DNA of 6,833 bases from Bacteroidota bacterium (GTDB taxonomy: Bacteria > Bacteroidota > Bacteroidia > Flavobacteriales_F > PHOS-HE28). Positions 1-6,145 of this stretch are shown here, one piece after another. The notes under the pieces were generated by a model. That model saw nothing but the letters and a program-made list of their open reading frames with translations, did no database searches and had not been told where the DNA came from. The stretch's first letter is position 1. Each line of letters starts with the position of its first letter. The stretch is taken from assembly GCA_023418095.1 (NCBI GenBank), contig JAEZDL010000251.1, forward strand, positions 1-6,833, written 5' to 3'. A program made the position numbers and the translations under genes.

Positions 1-1
1 C

Positions 2-109
2 ACCGCCGACGTTCTGATCGCTTCGATATTTGCACGAAATGTTTTCGAAGGGCAGGTTTCGATAGAACGGCGAGATTCCACAACCACCCTTTTGATCCAA
101 TGGCAGTAG
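2..109 (+). CDS. Possible 3' end of a gene cut by the left edge
   Basis: A frame open from the window edge runs 35 codons and stops at TAG 107-109; the peptide ends ...TTLLIQWQ. Its mixed hydrophobic/charged composition is protein-like, but I recognise no family. Two other frames are open over the same bases: plus frame 1 to a TGA at 112-114, and a minus frame open from about 286 to the edge that contains NLPFENISCKYRSDQ. The coding strand is therefore undecided. No start is visible. The call rests on an open frame and composition only, and the fragment could be non-coding. Confidence 0.22.
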   Translation, partial: TADVLIASIFARNVFEGQVSIERRDSTTTLLIQWQ

Positions 110-245
110 GTTGACCGAATGCGATGAGCAACGCGCGATGTTGATGGGCGCGAAGCGTTTCACCAAGACGCAGCCGCTGAACACGAAGGAGCTGCGGAGG
201 GCGGTGGCAGCGAAGATGGTGGAGGCTGGGAAGTATCCGTGGTGA
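102..245 (+). pseudogene. Decayed coding repeat, copy 1
   Basis: This stretch is homologous to 3825-3962. The core 152-240 matches 3871-3959 at 78 of 89 bases by my count. Read in the frame of ATG 138, copy 1 gives a 35-residue peptide containing AKRFTKTQPLN and KELRRAVAAKMVEAG, ending YPW before TGA 243-245. Seven of the 11 differences between the copies are synonymous in this frame, which is the signature of an ancestral protein-coding sequence (the C-terminal tail of an unidentified protein). Upstream similarity continues to about 102 but only with indels: relative to copy 2, copy 1 carries two extra bases near 135-140. Both copies are therefore probably broken. I do not recognise the family. 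A short gene starting at ATG 138 is possible but less likely. Confidence 0.55.
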
Positions 246-412
246 TGTGGATTATCAGCTTTTCGCAAGCCATTCAGCGCTCAAAAGCCTAACGCTTTGC
301 GGGTCGGCATCAACGTAGACCTCAAGGCCCTTTCTCAAGACGCTATTCCTCCTAAGCCTTCAATTTAGTTTAGTCAGCGGCGGCAAGTTTCCTTGAGACA
401 TTGGCAGCTTTA
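246..412. other. Spacer without recognisable gene
   Basis: This lies between repeat copy 1 and the stop of the dinD relic, which is read on the other strand. I see no convincing open frame, no strong hairpin followed by a T run, and no RNA gene. It contains no GATC, unlike most of the window. There is faint similarity between about 290-320 and 4001-4022 (both near ...TTTG..GG..ATCAAC), so repeat homology may extend further downstream than the clear core. That extension is weak. Confidence 0.4.
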
Positions 413-750
413 CTATTTGCTGGACTTTCCCTCCTTCAAAACCCTCTTCTCCTCCCCTTCCAAACGCCGTTGCACCTTCTTAAGATCTTCGGCTGCAGGC
501 AAGGCTTCAGGTTTCACGCCACGTTCGCCGAGCATCTTTCGTACCGCGGAATTGTTGTCCACATGTTCCTGAGTGATCGGCTGTTCCCCATGAAGCGCTT
601 TTTCGATCACGTTGTGACCGGTGAGTTCAGTGGCGAAATCCTTGGCCTTGATCGTCAACGTCGGTAAAAAGTCAGCCAGCGGGCGATCTTTTGGAACCTG
701 CAGTTTCCTTTTCATGTCAGCGGTGGCGAACCCGCCGAAGAGTGCTTGAT

Positions 751-754
751 CCCC
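751..754 (-). other. Frameshift site in dinD (G4 where G5 expected)
   Basis: On the minus strand the codons for ...IRSKG run into a G run that is one base short. Adding one G restores ...SKGDQALFGGFAT and joins the two halves of dinD. Homopolymer deletions are common both as natural phase variation or decay and as long-read assembly errors. The sequence alone cannot separate these. Confidence 0.75.
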
Positions 755-1035
755 TTGGATCTGATCGTAGCAAAGCCCCGCTCGTCAACACCCCGCTCGA
801 AGAGAATTCCCGACAACTTCTTCTCGGACTTGCTCAACCGTTCCCTGGCGGATACGCGTGCCACGTCTAGCAATCTTTGTTCGATCACTTCCTGTTTACG
901 CGTCTGAACAGCGAAATAGGTCTGGGCGAATGCGATCTCAGGCTTGGCCGGATCACCGTTCTGTGCGATCAGGTAGCAGGCATAGCGTGTGAGGGCCATA
1001 TCACCAACTGATCGCGAAGCCCCACTACCAACTGT

Positions 1036-1065
1036 GACCATTTTCGTGATATCACGAAAATGGTC
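1036..1065. repeat. Perfect 30-bp palindrome inside dinD
   Basis: The half-site GACCATTTTCGTGAT (1036-1050) is followed directly, with no spacer, by its exact reverse complement (1051-1065). The axis falls between 1050 and 1051 and between two codons, so the sense codons 63-72 (DHFRDITKMV) are also read on the opposite strand in the register-matched frame. The next flanking pair (T1035/C1066) does not match, so the boundary is sharp. It could act as a dimeric protein-binding site, form an mRNA hairpin or cruciform, or be a by-product of codon choice in a conserved motif. Confidence 0.9.
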
Positions 1066-1339
1066 CATGACCGCGGCACCACTGCCTTCGCATGCCTTCC
1101 GCGCACGGTCTACAGCCAGCCTGAAATTCTCCCATCGGGCATAACCTAAAATGCTTTGCAGTTCGCGTGCGCTCCAACACTCGACACCCTGATGATCATA
1201 CCGTGCTTCTTCAAAGCACTGGAGAAGTTCGGTTATTTGCTCTTTCTTCATGATGAAAATGCCGTCGATCGGTCTCTGGTTAATATAGCGATCATTCGAA
1301 CACCGACCTCAACTGGATCAGAATTCTTTTGGAATAGTG

Positions 1340-1356
1340 GATCGATCAGATCGATC
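1340..1356. repeat. 17-bp GATC palindrome
   Basis: Two copies of GATCGATC flank a single central A, giving GATCGATCAGATCGATC. It is symmetric apart from the central base and holds four GATC sites in 17 bp. It is followed by CGTACG, another palindrome. It may be a chance product of the strong GATC bias of this genome; no function can be assigned. Confidence 0.7.
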
Positions 1357-1503
1357 GTACGACCGTCTATTAGTAACCTTTCAATAGGTCTTCCGTCTTC
1401 TTGATGTGAGGACGACTTATCCGATCTTTTCAACATGCTTCTCGATCGCTGGTGCCGATCAGGAGAGTAACTTTTCGCAAAGCACTTTTCCAATACTATC
1501 AAG

Positions 1504-1581
1504 CTATACAGGGATCCGGAACGCGGCTTGTTCAGCGTGCGGGTCACCTTTTCCGAAACCCGTCATTAAGGAGAGGGACAT
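1504..1581 (-). pseudogene. Possible N-terminal fragment of a YicC-family gene
   Basis: From ATG 1581 the minus strand reads MSLSLMTGFGKGDP, then a further 11 residues ending AAFRIPV before TAG. YicC endoribonuclease-family proteins characteristically begin with M..SMTGFG[RK]. followed some residues later by a phrase like F.IE[VI]KS.N. The first part fits well and the FRI.V fits partly, but the rest of the roughly 290-aa protein is absent. If real, it is a 5' remnant. The match covers about a dozen residues, so chance resemblance is quite possible. Confidence 0.28.
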
Positions 1582-1638
1582 AATGATCGCCCTGTTCTTT
1601 CAGTTCCACGCATATGTAACACAAAACCCTTTGATCCC

Positions 1639-3666
1639 ATGTCACGCACGATCCTACTCCCATTGATCTTGTGCTTATCGATCGCCCTGCATGCGCAGAA
1701 CACTTTGGAACATCGCGTGCATTTCGACGTCGCCTCCGATCAGCTGACTACGGAAGAGATCGGGAAGCTGGCCTCGCTTTGTGCTCTCGTTCAGCATAAG
1801 CAATGGCTCTCGTTAGAGATCATTGGCCAGGCCGATGTGCGTGGCGAAACCGGATATAACCGCGATCTCAGCGATCGAAGGGCCAAGGCTGTGAGGAATT
1901 ATCTCCAGGAGCATTGTGCCATGGATGTGCCGGTGAAACTGTTCCCCGTGGGCGAATCCCGATCCACCGCAGGCATCGGAGATGAGCCGGGCATGCACGC
2001 CGATCGCCGGGTGGATATCCGTTTCACATCCGCTGAAAGATCATTTTCCATCAATGATCATGTTCATCCGTTCGTGGAACCATTGATGCCGAATGCGGAT
2101 GTTCCACGTGAACATTTTGTGGTGGATGCAGGAAACGCGATCGAATTTTTCGGAAGTGATGGCGTGCGGGTAAGGATCGCGCCGGACGCTATCGTACATG
2201 AAGATGGTTCACCAGTAGTAGGAGAAGTGGACATCACATATCGATCGTTCAACGATACCTGGTCGATCATCGCTAGCGGGATCCCCATGCATGTAGGCAC
2301 GGGTGAAGATGCCGGACATATGGAATCACGTGGGATGTTCGAGGTCTATGCTTCGCAGGCTGGCGAACGTCTACGGTTGAAGGAAGGAGAAAGTATATCG
2401 CTCACGCTTCCCCAAGCGGTCGATCGAAGTGCCGAATACAAGGACTGGATGTTGGATGGATCCACTGGTGAATGGGTAGAAAGAGAAGATGGGACAGTTG
2501 ATCGGACCGTTGGAGCGGATCAAGGAACAATGAACGCCGTAAGCCAGGCATGCATGCGCTATGACAAGCTGATCGCAGAGATGCCTGCCATGCCGGATAC
2601 CACAGTACTGCTTGAAAGAATGGAGAGCGTGGATTATTGTGGATCGGTACCATGCTCACCGGCAGTGAGACCTTACGTGAAGCGTAAGAATGTGCTGATG
2701 AGCCCCTATTCTACCAAGGCGATCCCAGCAGTGAGGGTGGAGATGGTGAAAGGTGCGTACAGAGGGAACCGGTTGATCGGCTTCAAACTGCATGTGGACC
2801 ATCCATCAATGAGGGAGTGGCGATCATTCCCAAGAGACATGATCTGGGCCTATAATGGACCAATGGACCAAACCACATTCCGCAAGGTGATAAGCCGGAA
2901 ACATTTCTATCAGGACGTCGTCTTCAAGTTGAACGACTGCGGTACCAAAGGCAATATCATGTTGAAGGATCGCGGTGAATGGATCACATTACCGGTAGAT
3001 ATTTCGGTACATCAAGGCGATGAAAGGGATCTTGCCAAATGGAATTCGCACCTGGCCACTTACGAAACGGCCTTCGAAAAAAAGCGCGTTCGCTTTGATG
3101 ACCGTGTCGCAAGCAAATGGCGCTCCATTGAAGTGCAGCGGCAACGCACCATGACCACGGCCTGGCAACAGGTAAGACGGTTCATGACAGATGAAGAACT
3201 CGCAATGAACTTGGAAGAATGGCATGAGTATGCGGTGAACGCCATCTCAGCAATGAACATGGCCAGGTTCGCCTCCACTCAAGGTTCGCCCGTCACACGC
3301 AGCTTCGCCATGTCAGGTTTCGGCATTTATAATTGCGATCGCATCCTACCGCGTGAAGCGATCCAACCGGTGTTCGTGCAACTACAGGATGAACAGGAGC
3401 AATTGTTCAAGTGGACACAGGCCTACGCGATCATTGAAGGACAGAAGGCCGTGATCACCTACTGGGGCAGCGGAACAGGGGCTGAACGCGATCTGCGATT
3501 GAGCAAGAAGATCGGCAGCATGATCTTCGTGGATGCCAGCGGAGATATGCTGGTGGTGACCCGGCCCACGGATCAGATCGTTAATGCACGTGCGGTCGTT
3601 AAAGGCCGCCGGATGCCCCAACCATCAGATCCACAACAATTGCAGGACTTCCTTGCGCTGAAATGA
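1639..3666 (+). CDS. Exported protein with OmpA peptidoglycan-binding domain and long unknown C-terminal region
   Basis: A 675-aa protein. The ATG at 1639 gives a clear signal peptide (MSRTILLPLILCLSIALHAQ), probably cleaved after about residue 20; no Shine-Dalgarno sequence is visible, as is usual in Bacteroidota. Residues about 25-130 form an OmpA-like domain: D66, YN 73-74, LS 77-78, R81 and RRV 123-125 match the family. D66 and R81 have the same 15-residue spacing as the diaminopimelate-binding Asp and Arg of E. coli OmpA, so peptidoglycan binding is plausible. Unusually the OmpA domain is N-terminal. Residues about 158-280 resemble a beta-rich module common in large Bacteroidota proteins (FVVDAG..I...G..V.I.PDAIV...G.PV.GEV.I.YR.F...). 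The remaining 400 residues, with a few Cys and a FGIYNCD motif near 565, have no function I can name. No T9SS tail or beta-barrel signature is seen. It probably sits in the periplasm or at the inner face of the outer membrane. Confidence 0.85.
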   Translation: MSRTILLPLILCLSIALHAQNTLEHRVHFDVASDQLTTEEIGKLASLCALVQHKQWLSLEIIGQADVRGETGYNRDLSDRRAKAVRNYLQEHCAMDVPVKLFPVGESRSTAGIGDEPGMHADRRVDIRFTSAERSFSINDHVHPFVEPLMPNADVPREHFVVDAGNAIEFFGSDGVRVRIAPDAIVHEDGSPVVGEVDITYRSFNDTWSIIASGIPMHVGTGEDAGHMESRGMFEVYASQAGERLRLKEGESISLTLPQAVDRSAEYKDWMLDGSTGEWVEREDGTVDRTVGADQGTMNAVSQACMRYDKLIAEMPAMPDTTVLLERMESVDYCGSVPCSPAVRPYVKRKNVLMSPYSTKAIPAVRVEMVKGAYRGNRLIGFKLHVDHPSMREWRSFPRDMIWAYNGPMDQTTFRKVISRKHFYQDVVFKLNDCGTKGNIMLKDRGEWITLPVDISVHQGDERDLAKWNSHLATYETAFEKKRVRFDDRVASKWRSIEVQRQRTMTTAWQQVRRFMTDEELAMNLEEWHEYAVNAISAMNMARFASTQGSPVTRSFAMSGFGIYNCDRILPREAIQPVFVQLQDEQEQLFKWTQAYAIIEGQKAVITYWGSGTGAERDLRLSKKIGSMIFVDASGDMLVVTRPTDQIVNARAVVKGRRMPQPSDPQQLQDFLALK

Positions 3667-3757
3667 GCTTATCTTGATCCAATATCTTCGGAACAAGAGC
3701 GGGGATGGAATGGCGCGCGGCCATGGGTTTGGTCCGTGCTGTGCATTTCATAGGGCT

Positions 3758-3844
3758 CAGATCGCGTTGGCGAGGATCGACACCAACGATGTGGCGGATC
3801 GGAACGACAAGCATTCGAAGGAGGCAGTGGATGCCTTCCGATGA
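3758..3844 (+). pseudogene. Possible upstream part of decayed repeat gene (copy 2)
   Basis: From 3758 a frame reads QIALARIDTNDVADRNDK, then HSKEAVDAF, and stops at TGA 3842-3844, directly before the second repeat copy in a different frame. The peptide looks natural (charged, helical), and its position suggests it belonged to the same vanished gene, now frameshifted. No start codon fits. I do not recognise the family and cannot show a matching segment upstream of copy 1. Confidence 0.25.
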
Positions 3845-3962
3845 TGATGAGCAGCGCGCTGCTGATGGGCGAAGCGTTTCACGAAAACGCAGCCATTGAA
3901 TGCGAAGGAGCTGCGGAGGGCTGTGGCGGGGAAGATGGTGGAGGATGGGAGGTATCCGTTCT
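3825..3962 (+). pseudogene. Decayed coding repeat, copy 2
   Basis: This is homologous to 102-245. The core frame (AKRFTKTQPLN, then KELRRAVAGKMVEDGRYPF) continues past the point where copy 1 stops: copy 1 has TGG TGA, copy 2 has TTC TGG TCA, so the stop has been lost. Upstream the frame is closed by TGA 3863-3865. Relative to copy 1, two bases are missing at about 3870 (GGGC versus GGGCGC), which breaks the link with MMSSALLMG encoded just before. The open tail runs in frame into the kelch gene, producing a false N-terminal extension for it. Confidence 0.55.
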
Positions 3963-3999
3963 GGTCACGGATCGTCCTATTCTTTCCTTGGATCGTCCC

Positions 4000-4030
4000 T
4001 TGTTACGGTTTGGGATCAACATCAGCTTTG
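4000..4030 (+). promoter_or_regulatory. Candidate promoter of the kelch gene
   Basis: CAGCTTTG (4023-4030) matches the Bacteroidota -7 consensus TAnnTTTG at all but the first base. A TTG at 4000-4002 lies 20 nt upstream, near the expected -33 position. The ATG at 4049 would give a leader of about a dozen bases. This is pattern matching only. Confidence 0.25.
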
Positions 4031-4048
4031 TATCAAAATCCAAGCGCC

Positions 4049-5233
4049 ATGAGAGATCTTGTTCTACTTGCCCTTCTCGTCCCATCGATCCTTTTCGCCC
4101 AGGTCTGGCAGCAACTCCCCTCCTTCCCCGGCACGCCGCGCGATGATGCCGCAAGCTTCATGATCGGTGATCACATCTATGTCGGCACCGGCATGGAAGT
4201 GGGTTGGGGATTGACAAATGATTGGTACCGATTCAATATGACGACGGACACCTGGGAACAGATCGCTTCGCTGCCTGCATCACCTCGCCAATATTGCGCT
4301 GGTTTCACAGTTGAAGGGATCGGCTATCTCTTAGGCGGGATCGATGCGAATGGTGCGCTCAACGAACTCTGGTCGTATGTTCCAGACAATGATGAGTGGA
4401 CGCAAAAAGCTTCGCTTCCAGCGGAAGCGCGATCGGCGTGCGCTGCATCCGAAGGGTTCGGTTATGGTATTGTTGCCACCGGAATGCTGGCCTCCGGTTC
4501 AGCCACCAACGAAGCCTGGAAGTATCATCCGCAGACGGACTCATGGGAGCAGATGGCCGATGTTCCTGGACCTGCGCGGCATCGCGCTGCGGGATATCTG
4601 GCGAACGGTGGCATGACGATCAGCGGTGGCGCCGATCAGGACTTCAATGCGCTGGATGATGTATGGCTGTATCCGGTTTTCTTCGAGATCAACGAATGGA
4701 TGGAACAGCAAGCCATGCCCGCTCCACGCTACGGACATCGCGGGGGAAGTAATGGTGCGGTGATCGGTGGCGCAAGTGAACAGTTGGTCTTCCACGATGA
4801 TGTTTGGTGGTCGATGGGGTTGGATTGGATCCCGATGCCTGCTTTTCCGGGAGGAGAACGTAGAGGGGGTATCGCACATGGATCGGAAGCGGCTATCACG
4901 TCCTACATGTATTTCGGGCTTGGTCTTCAACCTGAGAACGCCGACTTCGCACGTAAGAACGATTGGTGGAAAATGACCTATACGACTTCGATCGCGCAGA
5001 TCGATACCACTGTGATCGATGTTCATCCGAATCCGGCGAGCGATCGGATCAATGTGTTGAACATTCCATCAAATGCGACCTACTCGATCCATGGCTCTGT
5101 TGGTGATCTTGTTTCACAAGGCCACGTTGAAAATGGATCGATCCCAATAAATGATCTTGCCGCCGGCCGATACACAGTGATCATTGAATTGGACGAACAG
5201 ATCCTGCGGTCCACCTTCATAAAGCTGCCATAA
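4049..5233 (+). CDS. Secreted kelch-repeat protein with T9SS type A sorting domain
   Basis: A 394-aa protein. ATG 4049 is chosen because it opens a good signal peptide (MRDLVLLALLVPSILFAQ, cleavage after residue 18); a longer frame from TTG 3896 adds 51 residues that derive from the neighbouring repeat. Residues about 30-310 contain five to six kelch-type blades of 45-50 residues. Recurrent units are seen such as TDTWEQIASLPASPR (66-80), DEWTQKASLP (115-124), TDSWEQMADVPGPARHR (163-179) and EWMEQQAMPAPRYGHR (216-231), with GG or TG doublets between them (IYVGTG, YLLGGI, MTISGG, AVIGGA). This predicts a beta-propeller. Residues about 322-394 are a C-terminal sorting domain (VHPNPASDRINV, then INDLAAGRYTV and RSTFIKLP), so it should cross the outer membrane through PorSS/T9SS and be released or anchored at the surface. 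No catalytic residues are recognisable; an adhesion or binding role is inference. The last blade (268-310) is irregular. Confidence 0.9.
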   Translation: MRDLVLLALLVPSILFAQVWQQLPSFPGTPRDDAASFMIGDHIYVGTGMEVGWGLTNDWYRFNMTTDTWEQIASLPASPRQYCAGFTVEGIGYLLGGIDANGALNELWSYVPDNDEWTQKASLPAEARSACAASEGFGYGIVATGMLASGSATNEAWKYHPQTDSWEQMADVPGPARHRAAGYLANGGMTISGGADQDFNALDDVWLYPVFFEINEWMEQQAMPAPRYGHRGGSNGAVIGGASEQLVFHDDVWWSMGLDWIPMPAFPGGERRGGIAHGSEAAITSYMYFGLGLQPENADFARKNDWWKMTYTTSIAQIDTTVIDVHPNPASDRINVLNIPSNATYSIHGSVGDLVSQGHVENGSIPINDLAAGRYTVIIELDEQILRSTFIKLP

Positions 5234-5242
5234 GTTTCCGGA

Positions 5243-6133
5243 TCATACCATCGATCCGATCCAGGCCAGCACTGGCAGTAAGATCAGCATACCATCGATC
5301 GTGAATCCGAAATAGATCTCCGGCTTCATCCGGTCGGCATGATGAACGAGAAGTGCCGAAATGAAGATTCCGATCAATGGCGACAAATGAACGGATCCAT
5401 GATCGGGATCCAGAAGTGAAAAAGCGATCGACACCAATGCTGAGATCACGAGCATTCCGATCGCGATCCAACGCGCGCCGCGATCGCCGAAGATCTGCGG
5501 AATGGTCCGAAGCCTTGGCGGATCGATCAATACATCACGGATATCGAACGCGATCGTAAGCGCCATGACAAAAAGGAAGCGCTGGAAGAAAAGCAGTAGC
5601 ACGATCCGATCGGAAAAGTGTACGTCCGCAGCAGTAGCAGGCATGATCACCGTAACGACCGACCAGACGAGCCCTACGATCGGAACTTTCAGCGCCGGGA
5701 TCGCGCGAAGGCCGAGATAACGTTTCGGGTAGCCGAACGGAAGCACGTACAACAGACAGATCGGTACGATCCACCAAAGGATGCCGATCAACTTTTCGAT
5801 CAGCGGAAGTATGAAGATGACGGAAAGCAGACCGCTGCTCAACACGATGATCCATTGCCACACGCGATTGCGATCCACCCATTGGAAGAGCGGAACGGAA
5901 TCCGCGAGGGCGCCTTTGGCGCGCATGAGGCGCATGAAGCCGTAGGCGGAAACCGTTGCAAGAAAAGTCAAGGTGATCAGTCGTGCCGCGTTGCTTCGAT
6001 CATTCAGATACATGAACGTCCACCAGACCTGCGCCGCAGCGCAAAGCGCCATCCATACGTGGCTGTATACGAGCCAGCGGATGATGGGTGATCGGATCGG
6101 TGTTGGTTGATGGTGGAACAACTCGTACGGCAA
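5243..6133 (-). CDS. UbiA-like prenyltransferase family membrane protein, probably atypical
   Basis: A polytopic membrane protein of 296 aa with about eight hydrophobic segments (roughly 20-42, 52-70, 92-112, 117-133, 148-165, 177-197, 221-240, 252-266, with a last one near 279-294). UbiA enzymes attach isoprenoid chains to aromatic or other acceptors and use two Asp-rich motifs. The second is present (DIRDVLID, with D197, D200, D204, followed by TIPQIFG). The first, NxxxDxxxD, expected in the second helix near 60-75, is missing: that stretch reads TVSAYGFMRLMRA. It may therefore be a non-canonical or inactive relative. The start is TTG 6131-6133: an in-frame TGA (the stop of the toxin gene) lies five codons upstream, and the first internal ATG (codon 28) would cut into helix 1. 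It converges on the kelch gene with 9 bp between stops, and lies 12 bp after the toxin gene on the same strand, so transcription from the toxin-antitoxin promoter is possible. Confidence 0.7.
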   Translation of the reverse strand: MPYELFHHQPTPIRSPIIRWLVYSHVWMALCAAAQVWWTFMYLNDRSNAARLITLTFLATVSAYGFMRLMRAKGALADSVPLFQWVDRNRVWQWIIVLSSGLLSVIFILPLIEKLIGILWWIVPICLLYVLPFGYPKRYLGLRAIPALKVPIVGLVWSVVTVIMPATAADVHFSDRIVLLLFFQRFLFVMALTIAFDIRDVLIDPPRLRTIPQIFGDRGARWIAIGMLVISALVSIAFSLLDPDHGSVHLSPLIGIFISALLVHHADRMKPEIYFGFTIDGMLILLPVLAWIGSMV

Positions 6134-6145
6134 AATGAGCGACTG

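Larger units (their letters stand above)
413..1251 (-). pseudogene. dinD: DNA damage-inducible protein D (DinD), frameshifted
   Basis: The first part (1251 to about 752) encodes residues 1-167: a BRO-N-like N-terminal region with CWSARELQSILGY (25-37), DHFRDITKMV (63-72), then ACYLIAQNGDP (91-101) and AQTYFAVQTRKQE (109-121). The frame then shifts and ends early at TGA 712-714. The remainder, DQALFGG...ADMKRK to KEGKSSK, continues in another frame to the stop at 413. Restoring one G in the run read as C 751-754 rejoins them into about 279 aa, close to the 274 aa of E. coli DinD, with an intact SKGDQALFGG junction. E. coli DinD is an SOS-induced protein that disrupts RecA filaments; the role here is inferred from homology. 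The ATG at 1251 overlaps by 4 nt (ATGA) the stop of a doubtful small upstream frame. No LexA-type box was identified. The break is either a true mutation or a homopolymer sequencing error; everything else looks intact. Confidence 0.85.
1252..1638. other. Divergent spacer between dinD and the OmpA-type gene
   Basis: These 387 bp have no gene I can support firmly. A minus frame ending at TGA 1248-1250 runs from GTG 1547 (99 aa) or from ATG 1436 (62 aa, MLKRSDKSSS...). It overlaps the dinD start by 4 nt, which is suggestive of coupling, but the peptide matches nothing I know and is rich in Ser/Arg. A 17-bp palindrome (1340-1356) and a yicC-like fragment (1504-1581) also lie here. Promoters for dinD and for the gene at 1639 should be in this interval, but I could not identify a clean TAnnTTTG element for either. 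Confidence 0.4.

Noticed and set aside
1..286. Long minus-strand open frame without ATG, reading through repeat copy 1 to the left edge
   Set aside because: Its core is antisense to the repeat, where differences between copies are mostly synonymous on the plus strand and more often amino-acid changing on the minus strand. Only the part beyond the repeat (1-100) remains plausible as coding.
1248..1547. Minus-strand frame of 99 aa ending at the dinD start
   Set aside because: It needs a GTG start or a shortened 62-aa ATG form, resembles no known family and has a Ser/Arg-rich composition. The 4-nt overlap with dinD is the only argument for it, so it is mentioned in the spacer entry but not called.
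3879..4154. Minus-strand and alternative plus-strand frames over repeat copy 2
   Set aside because: Proline/serine/arginine-rich shadows of GC-rich sequence that overlap the real kelch start and the repeat's own coding frame.
5234..5260. Bidirectional terminator between the convergent kelch and UbiA-like genes
   Set aside because: Only a 5-bp GGATC/GATCC stem with an 8-nt loop near 5240-5257 and no T run; this is easily explained by the GATC bias.
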